This document shows positions 7,606 to 16,523 of a DNA stretch of 64,000 bases, one piece after another; position 1 is the stretch's first letter, and each line of letters begins with the position of its first letter. A program made the position numbers and the translations under genes. The stretch spans positions 300,480 to 364,479 of the forward strand of contig NZ_VTQH01000002.1 of assembly GCF_008763945.1 (NCBI RefSeq), given 5' to 3'. Below the pieces are notes generated by a model. The model did no database searches, was not told the DNA's origin, and saw only the letters and a program-made list of their open reading frames with translations. This DNA is from Microbacterium testaceum StLB037 (GTDB taxonomy: Bacteria; Actinomycetota; Actinomycetes; Actinomycetales; Microbacteriaceae).

Positions 7606-8172
7606 GTGGCCGTACTCCCGATTCGCATCATGGGCGATCCCGTGCTGCATGCTCCCGCTGCCCGCGTCGACGAGATCACCGACGAGGTGCGCACGCTCGT
7701 CGCCGACATGTTCGAGACGATGGATGCCGCGCCCGGCGTGGGCCTGGCGGCTCCGCAGGTGGGGGTGGGCCTGCGCATCTTCACCTACACCTACGAGGAC
7801 GACGAGGGTCAGCCCTGGCGCGGGGTCGTCATCAACCCCGAGCTGTGGATCCGTCCCCTCGAGCCCGGCTACCCCGACCCCGACGAGGAGAGTGAGGGGT
7901 GCCTGTCGTTCCCCGGCGAGCGCTTCCCCCTGCGCCGTTCCGAGTCGGCGCTCCTCACCGGCACCGATCTCGAGGGCCACGCGGTGCGTATCGAGGTCTC
8001 GGGATGGCGGGCGCGGATCCTGCAGCACGAGTTCGATCACCTCGACGGCATCCTGTATGTGGATCGCCTCGACGAGGACGACAGCCGGGTGGCGGCCAAG
8101 ATCGCGAAGAAGCGCAAGTGGGGCAAGCCCGGCGCCTCGTGGATGCCGGGTGTCGACGACATCGACGCGTGA
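7606..8172 (+). CDS. def: Peptide deformylase
   Basis: Removes the N-formyl group from nascent proteins; cytosolic metalloenzyme. All three family motifs are intact: GVGLAAPQ (residues 44-51), EGCLS (97-101, metal-ligand Cys99) and HEFDH (141-145, with the two His ligands and catalytic Glu142). At 188 aa it has the usual size of the actinobacterial type. GTG at 7606 is preferred: the protein starts MAVLPIRIMGDPVL as in homologues, and a TAGGCT hexamer lies 6 nt upstream. Monocistronic, facing the GspS-family gene. A 14-bp perfect palindrome separates the two stops. Confidence 0.95.
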   Translation: MAVLPIRIMGDPVLHAPAARVDEITDEVRTLVADMFETMDAAPGVGLAAPQVGVGLRIFTYTYEDDEGQPWRGVVINPELWIRPLEPGYPDPDEESEGCLSFPGERFPLRRSESALLTGTDLEGHAVRIEVSGWRARILQHEFDHLDGILYVDRLDEDDSRVAAKIAKKRKWGKPGASWMPGVDDIDA

Positions 8173-8176
8173 TCGG

Positions 8177-8190
8177 CGCCCCGCGGGGCG
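8177..8190. terminator. Short palindrome between convergent genes
   Basis: CGCCCCGCGGGGCG is a perfect palindrome in the 21-bp gap between the convergent stops of def and the GspS-family gene. It could act as a minimal shared terminator. Confidence 0.35.
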
Positions 8191-8193
8191 GCG

Positions 8194-9498
8194 TCAGCTT
8201 TCGATGATGTTCGGGGCGAAGCGGCAGTAGTAGTCGGTGATGGGTCCGTCGGATTCGCGGATCCCGACCCCGTACGCTTCCTGGTCGATCACCCAGGATC
8301 CAAGGACGGGGTGGTTGCTGCCGTTCGACCCCGGGAAGTCGGGTAGCTCGTGGTATTGCTGCCAGACGCGCTCCCGGCCCGCGCCCTCGCGGCGGTACTC
8401 CTGCCCGTTCGAGGTGACACTGCCGTCGCGGCGATGCACCCGGATGCCGTCGCCTTCTCGGCCGAAGACCGGTTTGACGACGAAGTCGGTCATACCGTTC
8501 GGCCCGTCGGCGTAGGCCGGCAGCAGGTTGGGGTGTCCGGGGAACAGTCGCCAGAGGGCTACGAGCAGGAGCTTGTTCGACAGGAACATCTTCCAGGCGG
8601 GTTCGTACCACCGGCCGAAGAGTCCGCGGCCCGCGATGAGCAGGGCGCCGAACTCCTGGTCGCCGACGACGCGGTCCTCGCCCGAGACGAGGTCCTCCCA
8701 GGGGTAGAGCTTGAAGAGGTTCCGGATGACGGGGTACTGGGTGCCCGGGGTGTCGCCGGGCAGCGCCGCGATGCTGCGGGAGGAGCCCCACGGCTCGGGC
8801 ACGCCGACGAACTGCCGCGCGCCGTGGTGCCAGCCGATCTCCTTCATCTCGATGCCGGTGTGCTCCCACCCGGCCTCCCCCGCGAGATCACGCATGTAGG
8901 CGACGGTGTCCCAGTCCTCGCCGTAGGTGTCGGCATCCGAGTGCGCGACGAACAGCCGCCCGCCCTCGCCCTCTTCGAGGGAGCGGTGGAGCAGGGTGCG
9001 CCAGCGCGCGACGAGGGCTTCGTGCAGACCGTTCCACTGATCGCTATCGGCGGGCAGGTCGCCGCTCTTGATCCGGTCCTGCAGCCAGAACCACTGGGTG
9101 ACCGAGGCCTCGATCAGTCCGGTCGGCGTATCGCCGTTGTACTCGAGCATCTTCGCGGGCGAGCCGTCGCCGGCGTAGGCGAGGTCGAAGCGGGCGTAGA
9201 CGTCGGGTTCGTCCTGCTCGAGCGACCACTGCGCGAGCTCGAACGCCTTCGGGCTGAGCCCGAGATGACCGAGTGCCCCGGATGCCATGTACCTGGCCGC
9301 CTCCAGGCACATGCGATGCAGCTCTTCGGTCTGCTTCTCGAGTGCTTCGACCTCGGGCAGGGTGAAGACGTAGGCGGCGCCGTCGTTCCAATACTCCACG
9401 GCCGTGCCGTCGTCGCGCAGCGAACGCGAGTAGATCAGTCCGGACTGCTTGATCGTCCGCTCCCAGTCGGGGCGCGGGTCGAGCTCGATGCGCCGCAT
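8194..9498 (-). CDS. Glutathionylspermidine synthase family protein (YgiC-like)
   Basis: 434 aa, an ATP-grasp amide ligase of the GspS synthetase family, related to E. coli YgiC/YjfC. Typical stretches are LEYNGDTPTGLIEASVTQWFWLQDR, the FVKPVFGREGDGI nucleotide-binding region near residue 335, and a C-terminal GSWVIDQEAYGVGIRESDGPITDYYCRFAPN. Actinobacteria lack glutathione, so the true substrate is probably a different peptide or amine ligation. The start overlaps the stop of the upstream lipoprotein gene (ATGA). That gene is YgiB-like, so this reproduces the ygiB-ygiC pairing known from enterobacteria. Confidence 0.85.
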   Translation of the reverse strand: MRRIELDPRPDWERTIKQSGLIYSRSLRDDGTAVEYWNDGAAYVFTLPEVEALEKQTEELHRMCLEAARYMASGALGHLGLSPKAFELAQWSLEQDEPDVYARFDLAYAGDGSPAKMLEYNGDTPTGLIEASVTQWFWLQDRIKSGDLPADSDQWNGLHEALVARWRTLLHRSLEEGEGGRLFVAHSDADTYGEDWDTVAYMRDLAGEAGWEHTGIEMKEIGWHHGARQFVGVPEPWGSSRSIAALPGDTPGTQYPVIRNLFKLYPWEDLVSGEDRVVGDQEFGALLIAGRGLFGRWYEPAWKMFLSNKLLLVALWRLFPGHPNLLPAYADGPNGMTDFVVKPVFGREGDGIRVHRRDGSVTSNGQEYRREGAGRERVWQQYHELPDFPGSNGSNHPVLGSWVIDQEAYGVGIRESDGPITDYYCRFAPNIIES

Positions 9499-9872
9499 CA
9501 GCCGCCGTGGCTTCCGTCGGAGCCCGAGCCACCGAAGCCGCCGCGTGAGACGCTCGCCCCGTCGCTGGAGATCCCGCGAGCCGCGGTCTTGCCCGAGGGG
9601 AGGGTGTCCGCCCCTCCGGTCGCGGGCTGACCCACCGCGGGAACCGTGCGGCTGCTCGATCCGAGCGGCAGGTAGTACCAGTGGGCGCTACCGCCGTGGT
9701 TGTTGCAGTCGTCGTCGGGCAGCCGCTTCTCGGTGGAGTTGTCGCGGCAGATCTGGGCGTAGTCCTCCGAGACGTTGGCGCCTTGACCGCAGCCGGTGAG
9801 GGTCGCGGCGATCGCGGCGACGACGCCGACGGTGACGGTGCGCGAGGCGCGGCGACGCACGACGGGCTGCAT
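9498..9872 (-). CDS. YgiB-like small lipoprotein
   Basis: 124 aa. A basic N-terminus and hydrophobic helix (TVTVGVVAAIAATLTG) lead to a lipobox LTGC. The mature part has clustered Cys and Asn (CRDNSTEKRLPDDDCNNHGG), a HWYYLPL stretch, and ends in SVSRGGFGGSGSDGSHGG. The SxxxxPL and TRGGFG-like elements resemble E. coli YgiB (DUF1190). ATG at 9872 is chosen over the longer frame because GGAG lies just upstream and the signal peptide then begins at residue 1. The gene is directly upstream of, and overlaps, the YgiC-like ligase, so the pair is probably one functional unit at the cell envelope. Confidence 0.7.
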   Translation of the reverse strand: MQPVVRRRASRTVTVGVVAAIAATLTGCGQGANVSEDYAQICRDNSTEKRLPDDDCNNHGGSAHWYYLPLGSSSRTVPAVGQPATGGADTLPSGKTAARGISSDGASVSRGGFGGSGSDGSHGG

Positions 9873-9943
9873 GGGGGGACTCCTTCGGAGAGACCGGTTC
9901 GGCGTGAGGGCGCCGTCATTCTCGCACCCGTGATCGGGTGGTG

Positions 9944-10612
9944 TCATGTGCGGCGTTCGTGGCGCCGAGGGAAGACGTGCGACGGGGCGCCGGAGGCCGG
10001 CATCCATTCGCAGGAAAAGCTGCCGCGGTAGCCGAAGAGGAAGCCGAAGCGGTCGTTGTCGACCCGCATGTCGACCTGGAACCGGCCGTCGGTGTCGTCG
10101 AAACGTTCGCGCAGGGTGGCGCGGCCGCTGAAGAGCATCGGGAAACGGAAGGCGATCGGACCCTCGTAGAAACGCTGTCCTCCCGAACGCAGGAGCAGTC
10201 CGCCGTCGTCGTCCACCGCCAGGTCGAGGTCGACGGCGAGGTGCTGGTGGGTGCCGAGGTAGTCGACGACGCGGCCGTCATGGAGGATCATCGTCGCGTC
10301 GAAGCGGGCGGGGCGCCCGCCCACCTCGTACTCGCGGACGAACGTGACCGTCTCGCGCCCGAACGGGTCGAGGTAGGGGCTGTTCCAGATGGTGAAGGGG
10401 ACGTTCTCGCCCACCGTCGGCACGAGGATGTTCCGCAGCGTGCCGAACTGGAGGAACGGGACGGTCCACCACGGTCCGCGACGGATCTCGCTCATGACGC
10501 CGCGTCCGACGCACGCCTGTCCGTCGTCGAGGCCGACGCCGAAGCGGCGTTGCATCATCGGGTGCAGGCGGTCGAAGTCCGCGCCCATCGCCCGGGCGAA
10601 GATCGAGGTCAT
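9944..10612 (-). CDS. DUF4166 domain-containing protein
   Basis: 222 aa. It begins MTSIFARAMGADFDRLHPMMQRRFGV, the DUF4166 hallmark, and ends in a beta-rich half (FGFLFGYRGSFSCEWMPA). It has no transmembrane segment, and the function is unknown. ATG at 10612 overlaps the stop of the upstream SRPBCC gene, so the two are one transcription unit. DUF4166 proteins often occur with or fused to small-molecule binding or dehydrogenase proteins, so a lipid or carotenoid-related role is possible but not shown here. Confidence 0.8.
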   Translation of the reverse strand: MTSIFARAMGADFDRLHPMMQRRFGVGLDDGQACVGRGVMSEIRRGPWWTVPFLQFGTLRNILVPTVGENVPFTIWNSPYLDPFGRETVTFVREYEVGGRPARFDATMILHDGRVVDYLGTHQHLAVDLDLAVDDDGGLLLRSGGQRFYEGPIAFRFPMLFSGRATLRERFDDTDGRFQVDMRVDNDRFGFLFGYRGSFSCEWMPASGAPSHVFPRRHERRT

Positions 10613-11226
10613 CGGTGGCCTCCCGGCGCAGGCAGGGCCGCGAGCGTCGCGGGCGCGTCGTCGAGCGCGCGGCGTCGGTGCGGGGGGATCCGCTCGCAGC
10701 GCGAGGCCCGAGGGCGGTCTTTCCGCCAGAACGCGGCGGCATGCGCGAGCGACCAGCGCTCGGGCTCGACACCGATTTCGAGCCACAGGCGCAGGCGGTC
10801 GAAGCTCCACGCGGTCGCCCACCCCACGAGCGGACGGACGATCACATCGAGCGGGCCCCACCCCGCCGCGTAGTCGTAGCCGGTGGAGAAGCGGATGCCG
10901 TCGTCCACCGGCTCGTAGCGCCAGTATCCGCGACCGTCGCGTAGGGGTGACAGCCGGTCGGCGGTGGTGAACCGCAGAGCGGAGGTGCGGCTGCCGTCGG
11001 GGCGGGAGCTCTCGCCGATGCTGATGCCGTCGCCGCGGACGGTGTGCAGGGGCGTTCGCCTTTCGTAGACGAAGCGTGCGGCGCCGTCCGGGGTGCTGTC
11101 GGTGGGCGTGATCTTCGAGAAGCGGACATCCCAGCGCACGTGGTGCGACGGGTCCTGCGTGGCCGTCCACACCTCGTCGAGCGTCGCGCGGATGGTCGTC
11201 GCGACGTAGATCCCCCGTGCCCCCAT
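10609..11226 (-). CDS. SRPBCC-fold ligand-binding protein
   Basis: 205 aa. The first ~150 residues have the START/SRPBCC pattern: an N-terminal beta strand (IYVATTIRATLDEVWTATQDP), HHVRWDVRFSKI, then alternating strands and a C-terminal helix. The last 40 residues are Arg/Ala-rich and basic. Function is unknown; such domains bind hydrophobic ligands. It is the first gene of a two-gene unit with DUF4166. ATG at 11226 follows a TAGGCT hexamer by 6 nt, indicating a leaderless transcript. Confidence 0.8.
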   Translation of the reverse strand: MGARGIYVATTIRATLDEVWTATQDPSHHVRWDVRFSKITPTDSTPDGAARFVYERRTPLHTVRGDGISIGESSRPDGSRTSALRFTTADRLSPLRDGRGYWRYEPVDDGIRFSTGYDYAAGWGPLDVIVRPLVGWATAWSFDRLRLWLEIGVEPERWSLAHAAAFWRKDRPRASRCERIPPHRRRALDDAPATLAALPAPGGHR

Positions 11227-11232
11227 GGCGCC

Positions 11233-11238
11233 AGCCTA
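11233..11238 (-). promoter_or_regulatory. -10 hexamer of leaderless promoter
   Basis: Reads TAGGCT on the minus strand, then GGCGCC and ATG at 11226. Confidence 0.55.
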
Positions 11239-11281
11239 GGCGTCTCGAGGAGGCGCTCCGTTCATCCCGTGGCGGGCGTCG

Positions 11282-12214
11282 TCAGCGCGACGCGAAGGAG
11301 TGCAGGGCGAGGTCGTCGCTGAGGGCCTCGCTCGCGAGGCGCCCGCGTACGCTCGTCCCCTGCGCGTCGAGGGGCGGGCTCACCACCGCGGCGCCGAGGC
11401 GACCGGGTGCGGCCAGCACGAGGGCACCCGACACGCTGGATTTCGCCGGGATGCCGACCGCGCGCATCCAGCGCCCCGAGCCGTCGTACACCCCGCAGGT
11501 GGCCATGACCGAGACGACATCGCGCGCCACCCGTTCGGGCACGACCCGTTTCCCCGTGCGGGGGTTCACGCCGCCGAGCGCGAGTGTGGCGCCCATGACG
11601 GCGAGGGTCCCGGCATCCACCTGCGTCGCGCACGCGCGGGCGTACACGGCGACGGTGTCGTCGGCGGAGGGCTCGAGGGTGCCCTCCGCGCGCATCAGGT
11701 GCGCCAGGGCGTGGTTGCGGTCGCCGAGGAGGTGCTCGTTGTGGGCGACGTCCTCGTCGACATCGAGCTCTCGCCCGGCGAAGGCCGCGAGGCCGCGCGC
11801 GATGCGGGCGCTTCGCGCCTCGGCGCCGGCGCCGTCGACGAGCGAGGCGGTCAGCAGTGCCCCCGCGTTGACCATGGGGTTCGGCGGTCGTCCCGTGCCG
11901 CTTTCGAGCTTGATGGCGTCGAACGACTCCCCCGTCGGTTCGATGCCCACACGGTCCAGGGCCGTCCCGCCGGTGTCGAGCAGGGCGAGGGCGAACAGGA
12001 ACGGCTTGACGGCGGACTGCACGCTGAACGGGATGTCCGCCTGCTTGCTCGATCGCACCGTCCCGTCGGGCAAAGCGAGGGCGAGAGCGCAGAGGTCGGG
12101 GTCGGCGTCGGCGAGCTGCGGGATGCTGTCGTCGACCTCTCCCCCGCGTTCGGGCACCAGGCGGGTTCGCAGGGCGTCGAGGTCGTAGGAGCGGGCGTCG
12201 GGAGGCGAGGTCAC
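11282..12214 (-). CDS. glsA: Glutaminase A
   Basis: 310 aa, the usual glutaminase-A length. Hydrolyses L-glutamine to glutamate and ammonia in the cytosol. The beta-lactamase-like active site is visible: FSVQSAVKPF with the S-x-x-K catalytic pair, NPMVNAGALL, and GIPAKSSVSGALVLAAPGRLG near the C-terminus. GTG at 12214 (VTSPPDARSYDL) is chosen; the frame stays open upstream because of base composition, but that part lies antisense to nothing conserved and overlaps the acyltransferase end. It has the same orientation as the upstream acyltransferase, with a 44-bp gap, so they may be co-transcribed. Confidence 0.9.
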   Translation of the reverse strand: MTSPPDARSYDLDALRTRLVPERGGEVDDSIPQLADADPDLCALALALPDGTVRSSKQADIPFSVQSAVKPFLFALALLDTGGTALDRVGIEPTGESFDAIKLESGTGRPPNPMVNAGALLTASLVDGAGAEARSARIARGLAAFAGRELDVDEDVAHNEHLLGDRNHALAHLMRAEGTLEPSADDTVAVYARACATQVDAGTLAVMGATLALGGVNPRTGKRVVPERVARDVVSVMATCGVYDGSGRWMRAVGIPAKSSVSGALVLAAPGRLGAAVVSPPLDAQGTSVRGRLASEALSDDLALHSFASR

Positions 12215-12258
12215 TCCCCCAGCCTCGCAGTCGCGCCGGGGGGTCGGGGCCGGAGCGG

Positions 12259-14598
12259 TCAGAACAGGCCTCGCGCCGCGAGCTCGCCGCGAAGGATCGG
12301 CGTGAGTCGTTCCGCGAACGCCGGCGTGATGTGGGTGTCGTCGTAGCGCACCGGGGTGTCGCCCGCGAAGGCGGGGCACACGCCCTGCCAGCAGCTGAAC
12401 GGCAGCGAAGTGATCGCCGCGTCGCCGGTCTCGGCGGCCCGGGCCTCGGTCGCCGTCTCCATCTGCGTCCACACGTCGTCGATGCCCGCCAGACACGCCG
12501 ACGGCCCGGTCAGCGGCGAGACGCAACGCCCCAGGTCGACACCGTGCGGCGGAGGCGCGAGGTACACCGTGCGGCCGGAGGGTGCCCACCCGGTGACCTC
12601 GGAGGCGATGGCGGATGCCAGCTCCCCGGCGCCCAGATCCTGCCCGTCGACCGAGCGGCCCAGGGTGAACGCGTTCGACACGACGAGCAGGTCGGCGGGA
12701 GAGGCGCCGATCATCGCCGCGACATCGGTCTTGCGGGCCGTGCACGCGGCCATGACCGCCGGGTCGCGGCTCTCGATGAGGACGTCGGTGAAGCGGCATC
12801 CGTACATCCCCACCGTGGTCACCCGCCAGGCTCCCCCGCTGTCTTCGGCGAGCTTCGCGAACGCCGGTGCGTAGGCCATCGCGCTCGAGTCGCCCACGAG
12901 GTAGAGGTGCCGCGGGGCGTCGGCCGAGCCCCAGGTGCAGCGTGCGGCGTCGAGGGCGACGTCGGGGGTGAAACAGTCTCGCGCACGGTTCGCCGACGAC
13001 GACGAGCGCTGCACGTCGTCGAGCGAGGGGTGCAGCTCGGGCCAGGCGGTCGCCGTGGTCGCGGCGGCGAGCTCGGCCTGCAGCGTGGAGAGCGCGTCTC
13101 CGGCGTCGGCGGCGACGTCGGCCGCGGACGGTGCGGCAGCGGGGAGCCCCGGCAGCGTGGGAGCGCCGAACGCGAGCATGACGGCGAGCGCCGTGGCGCC
13201 CGCGCCGATTGCGAGGGTGACCCCGGCCATCGCCACGCGCGGGGCGAAGCGCGCCCGCCAGGCGGCCCACGCGGCGGAGGCGTCGGGGGTGACGGATGCC
13301 GGGGGTCGTGGCATCCGTTCCGCTTCCGGCTGTGGTGCGGGCTCCGGCTCGACGACGACCGCCCGCTCCGGCGGGGTGGGGGTCGCACCGCGAGAGCCCG
13401 GGTAGTAGCGCTGGCCGGGGACGTACCCAGCGGGCCGTGAGGCGAGTGCGCTCGGTCGTCGCGGGGCGGGCTCCGGGGCGACGGGGGCCTCGGCTACCTC
13501 GAGTTGCGGGCGTGACGCGGAGGGGGTCGCCGCCCAGGGCGAGCGGTGGAGCGGCTGCTCGACACCGAGGAAGGTCGCGACCGTGAGCACGACCATCGCG
13601 AGCACCGTGATGCCCGTCGCCGCGGGGCCGGGCGCGAGCAGCACTCCGGCGAACACGATCACCGGCAGGTGCCAGAGGTACAGCGAATACGACAGGTCGC
13701 CGATCGTCACGGCCAGGGGGTTGGTGAGGACGAAGAGGTGCCGCTGGCGAGGGTCGCCGCCGATGCCTCCCGCGATCGTGAGAGCGGCGCCGAGCACGGG
13801 GAGGACGGCCCCGGGAGCCGGGAACGGGTCGGCCGGGTCGATGACGAAGAACGCGGCGACGATCAGCCCCGCACCGACCCAGGCGAGGGGGACCCGCAGC
13901 GCCGTCGGCATCCGGGCGAGGATGGGGGCGGCAGCGGCGATGACGGCTCCGGTGGCGAGCTCGCCCGCCCGCGTCAGCGTGGAGAAGTACGCCAGGCGCG
14001 CATCGACCGGTGTCTGCACGACGGCGAAGATCCCGGATGCCACGACCACCGCTCCCGCGAGCACCCCGACGCCCACTCGGCCGCCCCGTGCGCGGCGCGC
14101 CGAGACCGAGACGGCGGCAACCGCGAGCAGGACGAGCACCGGCCACGCGAGCGAGAACTGCTCCTCGACCGAGAGCGACCAGAAGTGCTGGAGCGGCGAG
14201 ACGTCGGTGGTGGCGAAGTAGTCTCGGCCCTCGAATCCGAAACGCCAGTTCGAGACGAGACCGACCGCCGAGAGGGCGTCGCCCAGCGTTCTCTCGGCGC
14301 GCACGGGGGTGAAGACGACGAACGCCGCGCCCACGACGGCCGCCAGCACCACGAGGGCGGCGGGCAGCAGGCGCTTCACGCGACGCGCGAAGAAGGCACC
14401 CAGGCGCACGGTCCCGTGGCCGCGGAGGTCGGCGAGCAGGATGCCGGTGACCAGGAACCCCGAAAGGACGAAGAAGACGTCGACACCGACGAAACCGCCC
14501 CGGGGCCAGCCGGTCAGATGCGTGGCGACGACGGCGACGACCGCGAGAGCGCGGAGCCCCTGCAGATCGCGACGTACGCGGGAGGCGGGGGCGGGCAC
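12259..14598 (-). CDS. OafA/YrhL-type acyltransferase with SGNH domain
   Basis: 779 aa. The N-terminal ~370 residues form the ten- or eleven-helix acyltransferase-3 membrane domain (RDLQGLRALAVVAVVATHL with the conserved His, GGFVGVDVFFVLSGFL, FWSLSVEEQFSLAWP). A Pro/Arg/Glu-rich linker of ~80 residues and one further transmembrane helix lead to an extracellular SGNH esterase-like domain with the GDS block (YLVGDSSAMAYAP) and the C-terminal DDTHITPAF catalytic Asp-His pair. It likely O-acetylates a cell-wall or extracellular polysaccharide. The start is GTG at 14598. It is divergent from the kinase gene across a 252-bp gap in which I see no other gene. Confidence 0.9.
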   Translation of the reverse strand: MPAPASRVRRDLQGLRALAVVAVVATHLTGWPRGGFVGVDVFFVLSGFLVTGILLADLRGHGTVRLGAFFARRVKRLLPAALVVLAAVVGAAFVVFTPVRAERTLGDALSAVGLVSNWRFGFEGRDYFATTDVSPLQHFWSLSVEEQFSLAWPVLVLLAVAAVSVSARRARGGRVGVGVLAGAVVVASGIFAVVQTPVDARLAYFSTLTRAGELATGAVIAAAAPILARMPTALRVPLAWVGAGLIVAAFFVIDPADPFPAPGAVLPVLGAALTIAGGIGGDPRQRHLFVLTNPLAVTIGDLSYSLYLWHLPVIVFAGVLLAPGPAATGITVLAMVVLTVATFLGVEQPLHRSPWAATPSASRPQLEVAEAPVAPEPAPRRPSALASRPAGYVPGQRYYPGSRGATPTPPERAVVVEPEPAPQPEAERMPRPPASVTPDASAAWAAWRARFAPRVAMAGVTLAIGAGATALAVMLAFGAPTLPGLPAAAPSAADVAADAGDALSTLQAELAAATTATAWPELHPSLDDVQRSSSSANRARDCFTPDVALDAARCTWGSADAPRHLYLVGDSSAMAYAPAFAKLAEDSGGAWRVTTVGMYGCRFTDVLIESRDPAVMAACTARKTDVAAMIGASPADLLVVSNAFTLGRSVDGQDLGAGELASAIASEVTGWAPSGRTVYLAPPPHGVDLGRCVSPLTGPSACLAGIDDVWTQMETATEARAAETGDAAITSLPFSCWQGVCPAFAGDTPVRYDDTHITPAFAERLTPILRGELAARGLF

Positions 14599-14850
14599 GT
14601 CGGATCCTCTCGGGCCGGCGTCGGCGGCCGGAGCGAGCTTAGTGGAACCGCTCCCATGCCCGCAGGGGCCGTCCCTCCCGCGCAGACGCGGTGGACGAGG
14701 AACGAAGGAGCGGGGGTGGCATTATGCGCACTCGGTGGGGGCCCCGCTACCCCCGGCCTCCGGAGGCCGCGCGGGCATAGTCTCCGACGCAACGGATGCG
14801 TCCCGGCATCCGCTCTCCTCGCCGACAGGCGGACCCGCTCGAAGGATGCG

Positions 14851-16470
14851 ATGAGTCACGCGCCCGACCACTCGATGCCCCACGCGGGTGACATCCTCGG
14901 CGGCCGCTACATCCTGCGCGAGCGTATCGGCGCCGGAGGCATGGGGCGCGTCTTCCGCGCGCGCGACGAGGTCCTCGCCCGCGACGTCGCCATCAAGATC
15001 TTCTTCGCCGATGCCACCGACGAGCCCGAGCCCATCCGCCGCATGTCGGAGGCGCGGGCTCTCGCCGCCCTCGATCACCCCTCGCTCGTGACGCTGTACG
15101 ACGCCCGCCTCACCGGAGACGACCACGTCTACCTCGTGATGGAGCTCGTGAACGGCCCCTCGCTGCAGCGACGGATCGAAGAGGGGCCGCTGTCGTCGGC
15201 GGAGGTGGCGGGAATCGTCACCGACCTCGCGGGGGCGCTGGCCGTGGTCCACGACGCGGGGATCGTGCACCGCGACATCAAGCCGTCGAATGTCCTGCTG
15301 CGGCCGGTGCGGGGCGGTGCACGCGCGGTCGAGGCGGTGCTCGCCGACTTCGGTGTCGCGCGGTTGATCGGCGCGACGCGTCTGACCACGCCGGGAACGG
15401 TCATCGGCACGGCCGCCTACCTCGCGCCGGAACAGGTGCGCGGGGAGGCGCCGCGGGCGGAGTCCGACGTGTACGCCCTGGGACTCCTCGCCATCGAGGC
15501 GCTGACCCGTCTTCACCCCTTCGGACAGGGCACCCTCCAAGAGACGCTTCTGGCCCGGCTCGCCCGTCAACCCGAGGTGCCCGACGACTTCGGTGGCGAG
15601 TGGCAGTCGCTGCTGACCGCGATGACCGCGTTCGACCCCGACGATCGACCGACCGCGGCGAGCGTGGTGGAGCGGGCGGAGTCCCTCGCGCGTGAGGCCG
15701 CGGTCACCGCCGAGGGCGCGCCGGAGGCGCCCGCGTCGTGGATGCTGCCCACCGCCCTCATGGCGGCACCTCCCGCCCCGGCCGTCCCCTCGGCGGCGGC
15801 CCCTGCCACGGCGCGCGTCGCCCTCGTGGGCGACACGGCTCCGGTGGCCGCCGCGTCGTCGGTCGGAGTCGGTGCGGGAAGCTCGTTCGTCCCCACGGAG
15901 CGGACACGGCGAGCCCCTCGACGCCGGTGGCTGTGGTTCGGACTCGCTGCGAGCATGGCCCTCATCGTCGGGGGTCACGTCATGGCCTTCTCCCTGAGCG
16001 CTGTGCCCGACATGACCACGGACCGCGTCTCCACCCCCGCACCCTCGGGGGCGCCGTCGTCGACGCCGGCCCCTCTCGTGGCCGAGAACGCGCCCTCGAA
16101 GGTCGAGCCCGTTTCGAGCACGGATGCCGGGACCCCCACGCCCTCGCAGCCGCCGGCCACCCCGCAGCCCGTGCAGCCCGCTCCCGCGCAGCCCGTCGCC
16201 GAGGTGCCGGGCGGCGGCGTCTCGCAGACCTCCCCCGGTGGCGGCGGAGCCGCCGTCGTCGAGCCGGCGCCCAGCGCCACGGCTCCCGGGACGGGCGGCG
16301 CGGCCGTTCCGACCCCGGGCGCCTCGTCGACACCCGAGGCGACGCCCGGAGGTGCCGTACCCGCGCCCGGGCCCGGGAAGGGCGCCGGCAACGGGAACGG
16401 GAACGGCAAGGGCTCGAGCAACGGCAAGGGCCCGGGCGCGGGACACAACGGCGACGCGGCCGCCGGCTGA
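14851..16470 (+). CDS. Membrane Ser/Thr protein kinase (PknB-type, no PASTA)
   Basis: 539 aa. The kinase domain covers residues ~19-280: glycine loop GAGGMGRV (27-34), VAIK Lys49, HRDIKPSN from His140, DFG at 166-168, then LAPEQVRGE. A juxtamembrane Ala/Pro-rich region leads to a single transmembrane helix at about 359-381. The extracellular ~155 residues are Pro/Ala/Thr/Gly low-complexity and end in a Gly-Asn-Lys run; there are no PASTA repeats. The role is presumably signal-dependent phosphorylation, with the ligand unknown. ATG at 14851 is supported by GAAGGA at 14841-14846; the open frame extends upstream only by composition. Confidence 0.9.
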   Translation: MSHAPDHSMPHAGDILGGRYILRERIGAGGMGRVFRARDEVLARDVAIKIFFADATDEPEPIRRMSEARALAALDHPSLVTLYDARLTGDDHVYLVMELVNGPSLQRRIEEGPLSSAEVAGIVTDLAGALAVVHDAGIVHRDIKPSNVLLRPVRGGARAVEAVLADFGVARLIGATRLTTPGTVIGTAAYLAPEQVRGEAPRAESDVYALGLLAIEALTRLHPFGQGTLQETLLARLARQPEVPDDFGGEWQSLLTAMTAFDPDDRPTAASVVERAESLAREAAVTAEGAPEAPASWMLPTALMAAPPAPAVPSAAAPATARVALVGDTAPVAAASSVGVGAGSSFVPTERTRRAPRRRWLWFGLAASMALIVGGHVMAFSLSAVPDMTTDRVSTPAPSGAPSSTPAPLVAENAPSKVEPVSSTDAGTPTPSQPPATPQPVQPAPAQPVAEVPGGGVSQTSPGGGGAAVVEPAPSATAPGTGGAAVPTPGASSTPEATPGGAVPAPGPGKGAGNGNGNGKGSSNGKGPGAGHNGDAAAG

Positions 16471-16523
16471 CGGTCTTGTCAACGGGTTCGACCCGCGTCC
16501 CGCGGCGGTGATTCGCTCGCCGC

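Noticed and set aside
5826..7784. 652-codon minus-strand frame covering the lipoprotein and DMT genes
   Set aside because: Shadow of the DMT transporter in another frame and antisense to the T7SS-like operon; Arg/His/Pro-rich with no domain.
9938..10873. 311-codon plus-strand frame opposite DUF4166 and the SRPBCC gene
   Set aside because: Antisense shadow; the minus-strand genes carry family hallmarks and a leaderless promoter.
13546..14850. Extension of the kinase frame 435 codons upstream
   Set aside because: It lies antisense to the acyltransferase. The kinase starts naturally at 14851 with a ribosome binding site, and the extension is charged low-complexity.
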